Notes: generated from the sequence alone by a model not told the origin. A stretch of 64,000 bases of DNA from Leptothoe sp034932105 (GCF_034932105.1 NZ_JAYGIG010000002.1:87535-151534); one strand, 5' to 3'. Counted from the first letter of the stretch, positions 41,119 through 49,661 are shown. Program-made: numbers and translations.

Positions 41119-41159
41119 GCGTCCCACCCACGGGGTAGGGACTCACCCACGGGGTAGGG
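41083..41159. repeat. Tandem repeat spanning two convergent stop codons
   Basis: Four units of about 19-20 bases built on GTCCCACCCACGGGG (41083, 41102, 41121 and 41142 regions) run through the stop of the plus-strand gene (41116-41118) and the stop of the minus-strand gene (41143-41145). Each unit contains CCCACCC(A)YGGG, itself partly palindromic. Confidence 0.85.
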
Positions 41160-41931
41160 TCACTAGCTCCACATCGTCCCCAACTTTCGCCCCCCATACC
41201 TGGGCCGCACTACCCCCATTGACCGCAATTTCAACGTACCCGTGACTGCCAATCAGGGCTAAGGCTTCGCCAGGTTCACCATGGCCATAGGTGGTGGAGT
41301 ACCTCACCATTCGCCCGCCCATACACACCTGCCACGACTGGCCAGTCAGCTTGTGCCCTAGGATCGTGGTCACCAAATTACCAAAGTGATCAATATACTG
41401 AATGCTGCCGAGATAGCCATGGCCCGTGGCAACCGCATTCCCCAGGGATAACCTCACCAGGCTAGAGACCGCTAACGGAGTCCCCAGCTGCTCCATGGGC
41501 ACCCCGTTAGCTAAATGGGCGGCAACGGAGGCAAAAATATCGCGGCCATGGAACGTATGACTGGGCTGAGGCGTAAGCCAGTAGTCAGCATTCACCAAGG
41601 CCACAGCAGCCGTAATCGGGAACCCCGTCAGAATCCCATTATCAGGCGCAACCACCATTTGCCCCCCATTCTCCGTAGCAACCTGGACAGCGATCGCCGC
41701 CCGCTGCGTCCCCACCCCCGGATCAACCACCACCCCATGGACAGTCCCCCCAGGGAAATAGCCATAGCTCGTCAGCAAATTAAAGCGAGCAGCCAAGATA
41801 TCCTGCGGTAATATTCCATGGGTAAGATCAACCACCTGGCTGTGGGGACTAATGCCAGCAATCACCCCCTTCATCACACCGACATAGCTATCTGTGTGAC
41901 CAAAGTCCGTTAGCAATGTGATCACGCCCAT
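41143..41931 (-). CDS. SAM hydroxide adenosyltransferase family protein (DUF62)
   Basis: 262 residues from the ATG at 41929-41931 with GAGGAG upstream; a TTG six codons earlier is less likely. The N-terminal MGVITLLTDFGHTDSYVGVMKG and VVVDPGVGT motifs and the C-terminal segment ALIGSHGYVEIAVNGGSA identify the family, which hydrolyses S-adenosylmethionine to adenosine and methionine. Relatives include chlorinase and fluorinase; the core here is of the hydrolase type. It is divergent from the ferredoxin-like gene. Confidence 0.92.
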   Translation of the reverse strand: MGVITLLTDFGHTDSYVGVMKGVIAGISPHSQVVDLTHGILPQDILAARFNLLTSYGYFPGGTVHGVVVDPGVGTQRAAIAVQVATENGGQMVVAPDNGILTGFPITAAVALVNADYWLTPQPSHTFHGRDIFASVAAHLANGVPMEQLGTPLAVSSLVRLSLGNAVATGHGYLGSIQYIDHFGNLVTTILGHKLTGQSWQVCMGGRMVRYSTTYGHGEPGEALALIGSHGYVEIAVNGGSAAQVWGAKVGDDVELVTLPRG

Positions 41932-41967
41932 AGGGTGTTCACTCCTCAAAGTGATACGTTTTTCCCA

Positions 41968-42381
41968 ATGAGTAATTCTTTATCACACTGTATAGAGGCC
42001 CTGTCGCTCAACGCCATTGAACGTCATGTCTTCATATGCGCTGACCAAACCAAGCCCATATGCTGTGACAAAGCCAGTAGTATTGAGGCCTGGAACTATC
42101 TCAAAAAAAGACTGCAAGAGCTGCAGTTAACTATTCCTACGGAGGAGAAGCCTGGCTGTATCTTTCGGACCAAGGCAAACTGTCTAAGGGTGTGCCAGCA
42201 GGGTCCAATCTTGGTGGTTTACCCTGACGGCGTGTGGTACCACAGTGCGACGCCCGATGTAATAGAACGCATTATCCAGGAGCATCTCATTGGTAATCAA
42301 GTGGTGGAAGCTTACGCTTTCCTGACACGGCCCCTACCCGATGTAAATAAGTACCGGACGATCCGTGATCCTATTGATTGA
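41968..42381 (+). CDS. Thioredoxin-like [2Fe-2S] ferredoxin family protein
   Basis: 137 residues from the ATG at 41968; a GTG at 41935 overlaps the divergent gene. HVFICADQTKPICCDK and CLRVCQQGPILVVYPDGVWYH are the two cysteine blocks of the Shethna-type (2Fe-2S) ferredoxin domain, with a helical region between. Such proteins carry electrons or serve in cofactor assembly; the partner is unknown. Confidence 0.88.
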   Translation: MSNSLSHCIEALSLNAIERHVFICADQTKPICCDKASSIEAWNYLKKRLQELQLTIPTEEKPGCIFRTKANCLRVCQQGPILVVYPDGVWYHSATPDVIERIIQEHLIGNQVVEAYAFLTRPLPDVNKYRTIRDPID

Positions 42382-42693
42382 TTGGGAACACTTGATTTGA
42401 CCATAGGGGCAAAGCAGTTGATACAAAAGCGGTTGCTGCCCTCTAGCCTCTCAAGGCAACAAAGCTTGAAATATGTACAACCTTGCAATAAATTTAACTG
42501 CGCTTAATAAAATGACCCTGATTGACTATAGTCCGTACAGTATCATCAACAAAGATGTATACATACAAATCACTTAAGCTACGGCCATTGGCATCAGCTC
42601 TTCTGGCCCCTGCCCAGGGACTACCCCATAAATTTTGAACTTATCGTTTATCAACCTATCCCCACTAGCCTTCAAGTAAAACACGTACACGGC
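42382..42693. other. 312-bp AT-rich spacer upstream of the response regulator
   Basis: This is the leader and promoter region of the response-regulator gene. Small palindromes occur (GACTATAGTC near 42522, ATGTATACAT near 42556). No gene or clear terminator is seen. Confidence 0.3.
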
Positions 42694-43341
42694 ATGAAAG
42701 AACTTACTACTGGCGATCAAAAGAAACTCTTACTAATAGATGATGATCCTAATCTCATCCTATTAGTTAGGGATTACCTAGAATTTCGTGGCTATCAAGT
42801 TGTAACGGCGGGCAATGGTCGTGAAGCCCTTGATGTGCTGGGTGGATTGGTCCCTGACATGATCATCTGCGATGTCATGATGCCCGAAATGGATGGTTAC
42901 GCCTTTGTGGAACAGGTTCGCCAAGATCCAGGTAAAAGCTGGATTCCCATCCTATTTCTGTCCGCTAAGGGCCAAAGCCAAGACCGGGTGAAGGGTCTAA
43001 CCACCGGTGCCGATGTCTACATGGTCAAACCCTTTGAACCCGAAGAGTTAGTCGCCCAGGTAGAGTCTTCCCTGAAGCAGGCCTCCCGACTGATTCACCA
43101 TCAGACAAAATCTGGCAGTAGTGCTCCCACTATTCAAGTACCGTTCGATGTTGAACTTACGCCGACGGAACTTAAAGTGGTGCAGTTTGTCGCCCGAGGC
43201 ATGGCCAACCGCGAGATTGCAGACGAACTCAAGGTAAGTCAACGTACCATTGAAAGCCACGTCAGCAATATGCTGGGCAAAACAGGCCTCCATAACCGCA
43301 CCGAGCTAGCCCGCTGGGCCATGGAAAATAACAAAGCCTAG
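42694..43341 (+). CDS. NarL/LuxR-type response regulator
   Basis: 215 residues. Receiver domain (about 11-130) with acidic pocket LLIDDDPN, phosphorylated Asp60 in IICDVMMPEMDG, switch residue region LFLSAKG and conserved lysine in MVKPFEPEEL. The C-terminal LuxR helix-turn-helix is ELTPTELKVVQFVARGM and the recognition part VSQRTIESHVSNML. The domain layout resembles the plastid-encoded Ycf29 group. No kinase gene is next to it. Confidence 0.92.
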   Translation: MKELTTGDQKKLLLIDDDPNLILLVRDYLEFRGYQVVTAGNGREALDVLGGLVPDMIICDVMMPEMDGYAFVEQVRQDPGKSWIPILFLSAKGQSQDRVKGLTTGADVYMVKPFEPEELVAQVESSLKQASRLIHHQTKSGSSAPTIQVPFDVELTPTELKVVQFVARGMANREIADELKVSQRTIESHVSNMLGKTGLHNRTELARWAMENNKA

Positions 43342-43444
43342 GACAGATGACCCTCATTAGGGCAGGTTTCTGCCGTGTACCTGCCCTAATCCTAGGAAAA
43401 ATCAGAATAGATCAACTGATAGCTTAAAGGGCGTCAAACTTCGG

Positions 43445-43450
43445 TATAAT
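43445..43450 (+). promoter_or_regulatory. Consensus -10 box of the tRNA-Thr promoter
   Basis: TATAAT lies 12 bases before the first base of the mature tRNA. No good -35 is visible at the usual distance. Confidence 0.6.
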
Positions 43451-43461
43451 GCTAAAGCTTT

Positions 43462-43534
43462 GCTGGTGTAGCTCAGTTGGTAGAGCAGCTGATTTGTAAT
43501 CAGCCGGCCGTCCGTTCGAGTCGGATCACCAGCT
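43462..43534 (+). tRNA. tRNA-Thr (anticodon TGT)
   Basis: 73 bases forming a complete cloverleaf: acceptor GCTGGTG/CACCAGC, D arm with AGCTCAGTTGGTAGAGC, anticodon stem GCTGA/TCAGC around loop TTTGTAA (anticodon TGT, reads ACA), and T arm with GTTCGAGTC. U is the discriminator and no CCA is encoded. It has its own promoter and terminator. Confidence 0.97.
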
Positions 43535-43557
43535 TTCTAGAGAAATCAATGGTTTCC

Positions 43558-43599
43558 CCGACTGGGTAAGGCTCTCGAGCTTTACCCAGTCGGCGTTTT
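43558..43599 (+). terminator. Strong terminator of tRNA-Thr
   Basis: A 12-base perfect stem (CCGACTGGGTAA/TTACCCAGTCGG) extends by a G-U and three further pairs to a CTCG loop, followed by CGTTTTA. It is the longest terminator stem in the window. Confidence 0.88.
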
Positions 43600-43892
43600 A
43601 GCGCCCCCTCTGAAAACACGTTGGACATTTTTGGGTCAGTTTAGACAGGTTTGAGCGGGTGATTGGGGTAAAGATTGGGGTAAAAAATTGGGGTAAATGG
43701 TTACCATGAAGTAGAACGCTAGTTCTACGATTAGAGGGCAGTGACATGTATGCCAAATCGTGGCCTGGAGCAAAATCGGGTAACACTTTTTATGCCACTT
43801 GCAGCGCTGCACACCCCCTATCTGGGTTGTCTGGGGTGACCTAGAACCACGATACTCAAGGCTTGTCATCACCGCTTACGCGAGTCCAATCC
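43600..43892. repeat. Repeat-bearing spacer between tRNA-Thr and the transposase
   Basis: Three tandem 12-13-base units built on GATTGGGGTAAA (43661-43697) are followed by a GTAGAAC/GTTCTAC hairpin (43711-43728) and the palindrome TGCAGCGCTGCA (43800-43811). The region probably includes the left end of the insertion sequence, but I could not find terminal inverted repeats by eye. Confidence 0.7.
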
Positions 43893-45368
43893 ATGAGTCC
43901 AGCCTCCTCAGTTGCCGCTACCTTGCGCCCCGAAACTCGACAGCAGATAGCGATTGAGGCGCTGGCCAAGTCCAAACCCATCAGTCATCTCGCCACTGAC
44001 TATGAGGTCAGTCGTAAATTCGTCTATGAGCAGAGCGGCAAGGCGAAGCTGGCCTTGAATGAATCCTTCGCGCCCACGACGCCTGACGAGCAAATCCTTT
44101 TTCACCTACCGATCACTAAAGCCTGGCTGTGCCAACTGATGCTCGGACTCGTGTTGATTTGCCACAGCTCCTTGCGAGGCGTCGTCGAGTTGCTTCGGGA
44201 CGTCTTTGACGTGGCCATCAGTGCCAGTACGGTGCGCAATCGCCTTAATACCGCAGCAGCGCAGGCTAGTGCGATCAACGGGGCTCAAGACCTGTCGCCG
44301 ATTGAGGTTGATCTTCGAGACGAAATTTTCCAGTGTTCCAACCCTGTGCTAGTGGGTGTGGATGCTGCTTCGACCTATTGCTACTTGCTGGCATTGGCTG
44401 AGCACCGGGATGCTGATACCTGGGGCTGCCATTTGCTAGATGCGGTAGATCAAGGACTCGCCCCGACGCGGACGATCGCCGATGCGGGTAGCGGACTGCG
44501 GGCAGGCCATCAGGCGGCATTTGGGGATGAGATCCCCTGCCATGGTGATGTCTTCCATATTCAGCATCAATGCCAGGGCGTTGCCAACAGTCTGACACGT
44601 CAGGCCATGGGAGCCACCACCCGTCGCCAGGAACTGGAGCAGAAGATGGTGGTCGCCAAACAGAAGGCACAGGGCCATTGCCTCTCCAAAAAAATGACGC
44701 TAGCTCGGCAGCATGAGGTGAGCGCGATCGCCCTAGCCCAAGATGTCAAAACCCTCATCGGGTGGTTAAACCACGATGTTCTGGAATTGGCTGGCCCAGC
44801 GCTAGCAGAGCGTCAGGAACTTTATGATTTTGTAGTGGCAGAACTCCAGTTCAGAGAAACGATTGGCGGCAAAAAAGTTCGCGTCCTGCGCAAAGCTTTG
44901 CAAAATCAGCGGGACGATATTCTGGGGTTTGCTCAGGTACTAGATGACAAGCTCGCTGACATTGCTCAGCAGCTGAAGACACCACTCCCTCTAGTGCGGG
45001 AAATGTGTCTGCTATTCCGCAAACAGCCCACCTCTAATGCGTACTGGCAAGCCTGGAATCAGCTCCACCAGAAACTATCAGGACAATTCCATCAGCTCTA
45101 CGAAGCGGTTCAGGCCGCGATGAAGCAGACGCCTAGAGCCAGCTCCATGGTAGAAAATCTCAACTCTCGATTGCGCAATTACTTTTTCCTTAGGAAGCAA
45201 CTCGGGCCTGACTATCTCAATCTATTGCAATTCTTTCTGAATTCCCGTCAGTTCATGCGCAGCGAGTGTGAGGAACGAGTAGGCAAGAGTCCTACCGAAT
45301 TGATGACGGGTAAAAGTCATCCCCATTGGTTAGAACTCCTTGGGTTTAAGCGCTTCCAACAGGCCTAA
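43893..45368 (+). CDS. DDE-type transposase of an insertion sequence
   Basis: 491 residues from the ATG at 43893 (an in-frame TTG at 43863 adds ten). The N-terminal part has a helix-turn-helix (QQIAIEALAKSKPISHLA ... VSRKFVYEQ). Candidate catalytic residues are Asp in VLVGVDAAS, Asp in TIADAGSGLRAG and Glu in SSMVENLNSRLRNYF, the latter typical of DDE enzymes. The gene is intact, so the element may be active. I cannot assign the IS family. It lies 0.3 kb after tRNA-Thr and at the edge of the metal-related cluster. Confidence 0.82.
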   Translation: MSPASSVAATLRPETRQQIAIEALAKSKPISHLATDYEVSRKFVYEQSGKAKLALNESFAPTTPDEQILFHLPITKAWLCQLMLGLVLICHSSLRGVVELLRDVFDVAISASTVRNRLNTAAAQASAINGAQDLSPIEVDLRDEIFQCSNPVLVGVDAASTYCYLLALAEHRDADTWGCHLLDAVDQGLAPTRTIADAGSGLRAGHQAAFGDEIPCHGDVFHIQHQCQGVANSLTRQAMGATTRRQELEQKMVVAKQKAQGHCLSKKMTLARQHEVSAIALAQDVKTLIGWLNHDVLELAGPALAERQELYDFVVAELQFRETIGGKKVRVLRKALQNQRDDILGFAQVLDDKLADIAQQLKTPLPLVREMCLLFRKQPTSNAYWQAWNQLHQKLSGQFHQLYEAVQAAMKQTPRASSMVENLNSRLRNYFFLRKQLGPDYLNLLQFFLNSRQFMRSECEERVGKSPTELMTGKSHPHWLELLGFKRFQQA

Positions 45369-45411
45369 TCAGAAACGCTAAAGGGTGACAGGTCATCATC
45401 GTCATGATGGC

Positions 45412-46674
45412 CTAATTTGTCGTGCGAGTGTTACCCGAAAACGGCCATTTTTGCACCGTGCCCAACTTTCCCCCAAATAAATTTCTCGCAACAGGGCCAA
45501 CTTGCAACGCAGCTGCACCCCCCATAATAAAGAGATTGCATCCGGGCCACTGCAAATGCTTATCAAGTACCGGCAACCCCTGCACCGTAGGAATCGGATA
45601 CTGTTCTCGGACAGCAGATAACAGTGGCCAGTCCTGGACATCCAATGTACTACCTGTAGCCAGCCAGATACGGTCAATGGGCAAGTGGGTAATACATTGG
45701 TGAGCCTCCGGATGGCTACAGAGAACTTGCCATGCCGTTTCCTGCCAGGTGGCAGAGTGTACTTCGCACTGCTCATAAAACGAGAGTTTGCCACTCCGTT
45801 CTAGCCGTCGCAATTTCGTCAGCACAGCCGGGGTTAGGGAGCCACCATTGCGGGCATCTCGAATCATTTCCCAGCGATTTTCCCAGCTAGGTTCGGCGTA
45901 AAACCCCTTGAGGTATTTAGGCCCCAACCAGCCGGGTGCGGAATCAAACAGCTTTTCGTAAAAGGTGCGGCGAGCCATCATCATGACCTGTGCACCTCGT
46001 GCGATCGCACCCAACGCCAGGTGACCACTGGTAAGACCGCTACCAATGATCAAAATTCGTTCTCCCGATAGCCGTAATCCTCGCAGGTCAACTTGGCGAG
46101 AATGACATAGACGGTCAGGAGGATAGCTCTGGGGCAGCGCTTTTGCCCAATTTGGCAGATGGGGCACACCGCCAGCAATGGCCAGCACCACTCGTCTGGC
46201 GGTCAACACCTGACCATCGGCCAGGGTCAAGCGGAAGCGCTGCCGTCCCTGTTGACGAATAGGCTCAAGCTGTTCGACCTGGGCTGGAATCACCCGATCT
46301 TCTAGCTGCCAACGGCGGATAACCTCCTGACTAAAGTCATGAAACAGCTGGGTACCCGGTAAATCATAAGGTGGGAACAGTTCATCAGCCCTCGATTCAG
46401 CAAACATCCGCAACGCGTGGGGATTAGGGTCAGGATGATGGACAGCGGGCGATCTCAAATGGGGGATCTCATAAGCCGCAAACTGATGTTGCCACTGCTG
46501 CAACCACTGTCCTGACGGATCGAGCACCACAAACCGATGGCGCATGGACTGCTTCTTTTGCAGCAGATGCGTGACCAGGGTCAAAGCCTGGGGACCTGCC
46601 CCCACAATGGCTAAATCAACGGCCAAATCAGTTGCTAAATCAATCGTCTTGGACAGCGTAGCAACATCAACCAT
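45412..46674 (-). CDS. FAD/NAD(P)-binding oxidoreductase, SidA/IucD-like
   Basis: 420 residues. The FAD-binding motif GAGPQALTLV, second Rossmann motif GSGLTSGHLAL and C-terminal FIMGGAAALQVGPVARNL resemble flavin N-monooxygenases of the lysine/ornithine hydroxylase (SidA/IucD) type that build hydroxamate metallophores, though activity is not shown. The start lies 15 bases from a Zur/Fur-like box (46689-46705) shared with the divergent 129-residue gene. No NRPS or NIS siderophore synthetase is in the window. Confidence 0.8.
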   Translation of the reverse strand: MVDVATLSKTIDLATDLAVDLAIVGAGPQALTLVTHLLQKKQSMRHRFVVLDPSGQWLQQWQHQFAAYEIPHLRSPAVHHPDPNPHALRMFAESRADELFPPYDLPGTQLFHDFSQEVIRRWQLEDRVIPAQVEQLEPIRQQGRQRFRLTLADGQVLTARRVVLAIAGGVPHLPNWAKALPQSYPPDRLCHSRQVDLRGLRLSGERILIIGSGLTSGHLALGAIARGAQVMMMARRTFYEKLFDSAPGWLGPKYLKGFYAEPSWENRWEMIRDARNGGSLTPAVLTKLRRLERSGKLSFYEQCEVHSATWQETAWQVLCSHPEAHQCITHLPIDRIWLATGSTLDVQDWPLLSAVREQYPIPTVQGLPVLDKHLQWPGCNLFIMGGAAALQVGPVARNLFGGKLGTVQKWPFSGNTRTTN

Positions 46675-46688
46675 AAATAAACCTAAAG

Positions 46689-46705
46689 ATGATAATGATT
46701 ATCGT
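46689..46705. promoter_or_regulatory. Zur/Fur-type box, divergent promoter region
   Basis: GATAATGATTATC (46691-46703) is a perfect 6-1-6 palindrome, matching Fur-family operators. It lies between the divergent flavoprotein (start 46674) and small protein (start 46753). The neighbouring COG0523 genes point to Zur rather than Fur. Confidence 0.75.
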
Positions 46706-46752
46706 TCCTAGGTCTATAATGCAAACCTAGTTGTAAACCGTCAAGCTAAGCT

Positions 46753-47142
46753 ATGTCTCTAAATGTGAGTGAAAAATTGGTGCAACAGGCCGCTGAGGGC
46801 ACTGTAGAAGAGCAAGCCTTTGCAGAAACCATTCGACAGTCCCTGCCCTATGCCTGGGGCATTGTCGAAACCCTGGTCCAGCAGCTACAGGCCGGTAAGG
46901 AGTGGGCCGATCATGCTGTGCCACCGCCCGATGAGCAAGCCCGTGGGCAGCTGCTACGGATGGTGGGCGGAGACGCTATTCGGGGAGCCGTTGAGCAGCA
47001 CTTTGATATCAAGCTAGCCTTTCAGAACTGCCATAGACTGGCGGCATTTCAATACGATGCGCTGGATTCTGCCGCGTATCGCGACTTTATCTCAGTGCGC
47101 AGTCAGATTTTGAACCAGTCCCCTGAGCTTAAAGACTGCTAG
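46753..47142 (+). CDS. Small protein of unknown function in the Zur-box cluster
   Basis: 129 residues, helical and soluble, with no motif I recognise. The segment VGGDAIRGAVEQHFDIKLAFQNCHRLAAF contains a histidine/cysteine pair, and the protein ends in cysteine (ELKDC); both could bind metal but this is conjecture. It is the first gene of a plus-strand run, six bases before the degenerate COG0523 gene, and starts 48 bases after the Zur/Fur-like box. Confidence 0.7.
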   Translation: MSLNVSEKLVQQAAEGTVEEQAFAETIRQSLPYAWGIVETLVQQLQAGKEWADHAVPPPDEQARGQLLRMVGGDAIRGAVEQHFDIKLAFQNCHRLAAFQYDALDSAAYRDFISVRSQILNQSPELKDC

Positions 47143-47148
47143 TACCCT

Positions 47149-47943
47149 ATGGAATCCTTCGACCTCACGTTGGTGGCCGGCCCTCCTGGGGTGGGTAAAA
47201 CCACCTGGATTAGTCAGTTTCTCAAAAACGCTTCGCGTCCTTTGTTTTATTTGTGTCCTTGTGCTCAGGAGTCCGTTGATTTGGCCAAAATTGGCTATCG
47301 CTTTCCCTGGGTGTCGATTATTTCTGACGACCAGGCTGCCACCGTGCTGGCCGATTTACCAGACCAGGCTCAGGTTTTTATAGAGTTAGGCTTTCATCTA
47401 GATCTGGGGTCACCGCTTTTAGCCACGTTGCCTGGGCGGCGGATCGCCATCTTACCGCCTAGTTTAGAATCTTCTGAATGGCACAACTGGGCTGACGAGG
47501 TCATACCTAGTAACAACGATCAGGTGTCGGGTGATCTAACATCAGGTTCCGGCAAGCTACCGACCATATGGCGATCGCCGCTGACGGGACAAGTGTTTGA
47601 TCCCCGCAGTCTGGATGAGGTATTAATTGAGCTGACAGGTGGAGCCTACGGTCAGATAATGCGCTTAAAAGGCATTTTTGAACTGCCGGATGGTCAGGCG
47701 TTCTATGTTGACTTTGTCAAAGGATTACCAGGTCTTGAATACACTGCACTAAAGTTGCCCCGCTGGCTACAGGGACGTCCTGATCGATTTAGCGGTCTGG
47801 AAATCGTCGGTCGTAATTTAGAGCAACAAACTATTGCCCAAACATTGCTAGCATCGTGTTTGGCCGATGATGTTTTGATTCAGTATCAGCGGCAGTACAA
47901 CCAATTGCAGGCAGAAGAGACCGAGCAGGAGGCAGTAGTATGA
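47149..47943 (+). CDS. Degenerate COG0523-like P-loop protein with CobW C-terminal domain
   Basis: 264 residues. Walker A is GPPGVGKTTW (11-20). The C-terminal 110 residues follow the CobW C-domain (GQIMRLKGIFELPDGQAFYV; LEIVGRNLEQQ; LLASCL). The CxCC metal motif of COG0523 is absent, with CPC at 36-38 in a different place, and the NKxD guanine motif is not found. Thus it keeps nucleotide binding but may have lost GTP specificity and the canonical metal site. Its stop overlaps the next start by four bases (ATGA), implying coupling. Confidence 0.78.
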   Translation: MESFDLTLVAGPPGVGKTTWISQFLKNASRPLFYLCPCAQESVDLAKIGYRFPWVSIISDDQAATVLADLPDQAQVFIELGFHLDLGSPLLATLPGRRIAILPPSLESSEWHNWADEVIPSNNDQVSGDLTSGSGKLPTIWRSPLTGQVFDPRSLDEVLIELTGGAYGQIMRLKGIFELPDGQAFYVDFVKGLPGLEYTALKLPRWLQGRPDRFSGLEIVGRNLEQQTIAQTLLASCLADDVLIQYQRQYNQLQAEETEQEAVV

Positions 47944-48752
47944 AACTCGCGGTAATTTCTTGCATTCATGGTAACTACGAAGCGCTGAATGCGGTGTTGT
48001 CAGACATTGACGCCCAGAAAGCTGACCAGATTTACTGTCTAGGGGATCTGGTGGGCTATGGTCCCTATCCTAACGAGGTCGTGGATCGAATTCGCGGGTT
48101 GGAAATTCCCACCTGCCAGGGATGTTGGGATGAGGATATTGTGGAAGGCTTAAATGCCTGTGAATGTAGCTACCCCTCACAACTGGCAGAACAGCGGGGC
48201 AAACTGGCCCATGAATGGACCAATAACGAAATTCGACCCAATGTGCGGGAGTATTTGGCCACATTACCTGTGTCGTTAAAACGGGATAACCTTTGTTTTG
48301 TTCATGGCAGTCCCAACAGTCAGCATGAGTATTTGTTACCCAGTATGGATGGCTTTGCAGCGCTGGAACGGGTTCTCTCTGCCGATGCCGATGTGTTGTT
48401 CTGTGGTCATACCCATGTTCCCTATGTGCGAGAGTTAGCGGATGGCAAACTGTCGGTGACGGTGAAAAGTCCAGCCCAAACAGACTCTCCTCAACAGTTT
48501 GAGACATCGCTAAAACGTATTATTAATGCAGGTTCCGTAGGAGAACCCCGCCATGGTCGGCCCAATGCCACCTATGTTCTCTATGACACGGAGACAGCCC
48601 AGGTGACCCTGCGGGAAGTTGCCTATAACTATACCAGGACCTGTCTGGCTATCCTCGAAAAGGGATTGCCTTCTATCTTTGCATGGCGGTTAGCGCGGGG
48701 CATGGAGTTTGCGGAACGGGCGGACGATCCGACCCATGTATGTGAGCGCTAG
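47940..48752 (+). CDS. Metallophosphoesterase family protein with altered metal ligands
   Basis: 270 residues, full calcineurin-like fold. Motifs in order: SCIHGN, where the usual DxH is CxH (Cys8, His10); GDLVGYGP (Asp36); GCWDED in place of GNHD/E (Cys62, Trp63, Asp64); VHGSP (His122); GHTHVP (His157, His159); and NAGSVGEPRHG. Two of the metal-binding motifs are changed, both to cysteine-containing forms, whereas the rest are intact. Relatives hydrolyse phosphodiesters, nucleotides or phosphoproteins. A different metal or lost activity is possible. It overlaps the preceding gene by four bases. Confidence 0.85.
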   Translation: MKLAVISCIHGNYEALNAVLSDIDAQKADQIYCLGDLVGYGPYPNEVVDRIRGLEIPTCQGCWDEDIVEGLNACECSYPSQLAEQRGKLAHEWTNNEIRPNVREYLATLPVSLKRDNLCFVHGSPNSQHEYLLPSMDGFAALERVLSADADVLFCGHTHVPYVRELADGKLSVTVKSPAQTDSPQQFETSLKRIINAGSVGEPRHGRPNATYVLYDTETAQVTLREVAYNYTRTCLAILEKGLPSIFAWRLARGMEFAERADDPTHVCER

Positions 48753-48779
48753 ATACTAAAACAACGGGGTAATAACTAG

Positions 48780-49505
48780 GTGAAGTGGGCAATCCTAAGT
48801 GGCATTGAAGGGAATCTGACGGCTTATGAGGCGGTGCTGCAGGATATCCGGCAGCAGGCGATCAGCGATCTCTACATTTTGGGGGATGTAGTTGGCCTGC
48901 AGGGGGATAATGAGGCAGTGATTCAGCGGCTGCAGATTCCTCGACCGGGGGAGTTAGAGCCCCAGGTATGTGTGGGCTGGTGGGAAGAGCAGTGTTTTAG
49001 TTTGCACGGGGTAAGCGGCCTGCAGGATGCGCCAGAGCTCATGGAGAAAGTTGGCGGCGATGGGGTAAAAGCGCTCTGGGACTCATTATCACGAGAGTCG
49101 GTACGGTGGTTGCGATCGCAACACTTTGGCTTCCACGAGCAGGATTGTTTACTGATCCACGGCAGCACCGTTAGCTATGCCGATGAGCTTACGCCGGATA
49201 CTCCGGCGATTCAACTTTGCGATCGCTTAATTCGCGCTGATGCCAACCATCTCTTTTGTGGCCGTTCGGGTCTCACATTTGAATGCTGGGTTACCCCGGT
49301 GGAGCTACGTTCGACTGTAACCACCCTAGATGGTGTGCAAGCCCCTCAAAATTATGGCAAAACACCCCGCCAGGTTGTGGGTGTCGGCTCCGTGGGTCGC
49401 ATCCCCGGCAAGTCTACCTACACGCTATTCAGCCCTGAAAATGGTCAGCTTTCTTTTAGAACTGTAAACTATGGCAAGGTAAAAGGGTTTGAGACAACAA
49501 AGTGA
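48780..49505 (+). CDS. Degenerate metallophosphoesterase paralogue, probable pseudoenzyme
   Basis: 241 residues from a GTG start. It aligns by position with the preceding gene, but the motifs are degraded: SGIEGN for SDIHGN (Gly8, Glu10), GDVVGLQG (Asp36 kept), VGWWEE for GNHD, IHGST (His127 kept), and CGRSGLT for GHTHVP (both histidines lost). A two-metal site cannot form normally, so it is probably a non-catalytic partner or regulator. It follows the active-fold paralogue by 27 bases, which suggests tandem duplication and divergence. Confidence 0.8.
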   Translation: MKWAILSGIEGNLTAYEAVLQDIRQQAISDLYILGDVVGLQGDNEAVIQRLQIPRPGELEPQVCVGWWEEQCFSLHGVSGLQDAPELMEKVGGDGVKALWDSLSRESVRWLRSQHFGFHEQDCLLIHGSTVSYADELTPDTPAIQLCDRLIRADANHLFCGRSGLTFECWVTPVELRSTVTTLDGVQAPQNYGKTPRQVVGVGSVGRIPGKSTYTLFSPENGQLSFRTVNYGKVKGFETTK

Positions 49506-49661
49506 TCAGAGCAAGCAAACATCACTGGGTTTGGTCACAGATTTTGCAGGATTCATCAGGTGCTATAGGTCCATTCTATGGATCTGTTAATGGCGACCCG
49601 CCGATCTCCATCGCCCCTAAAAAGTTAATAAAGGGTAACGACTCAACATTTTGACAGCAAG

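Noticed and set aside
43600..45411. Terminal inverted repeats and target duplication of the insertion sequence
   Set aside because: No matching ends could be found by eye on both sides; GGCCTAAT repeats at 45362 and 45409 but the first copy is inside the transposase gene.
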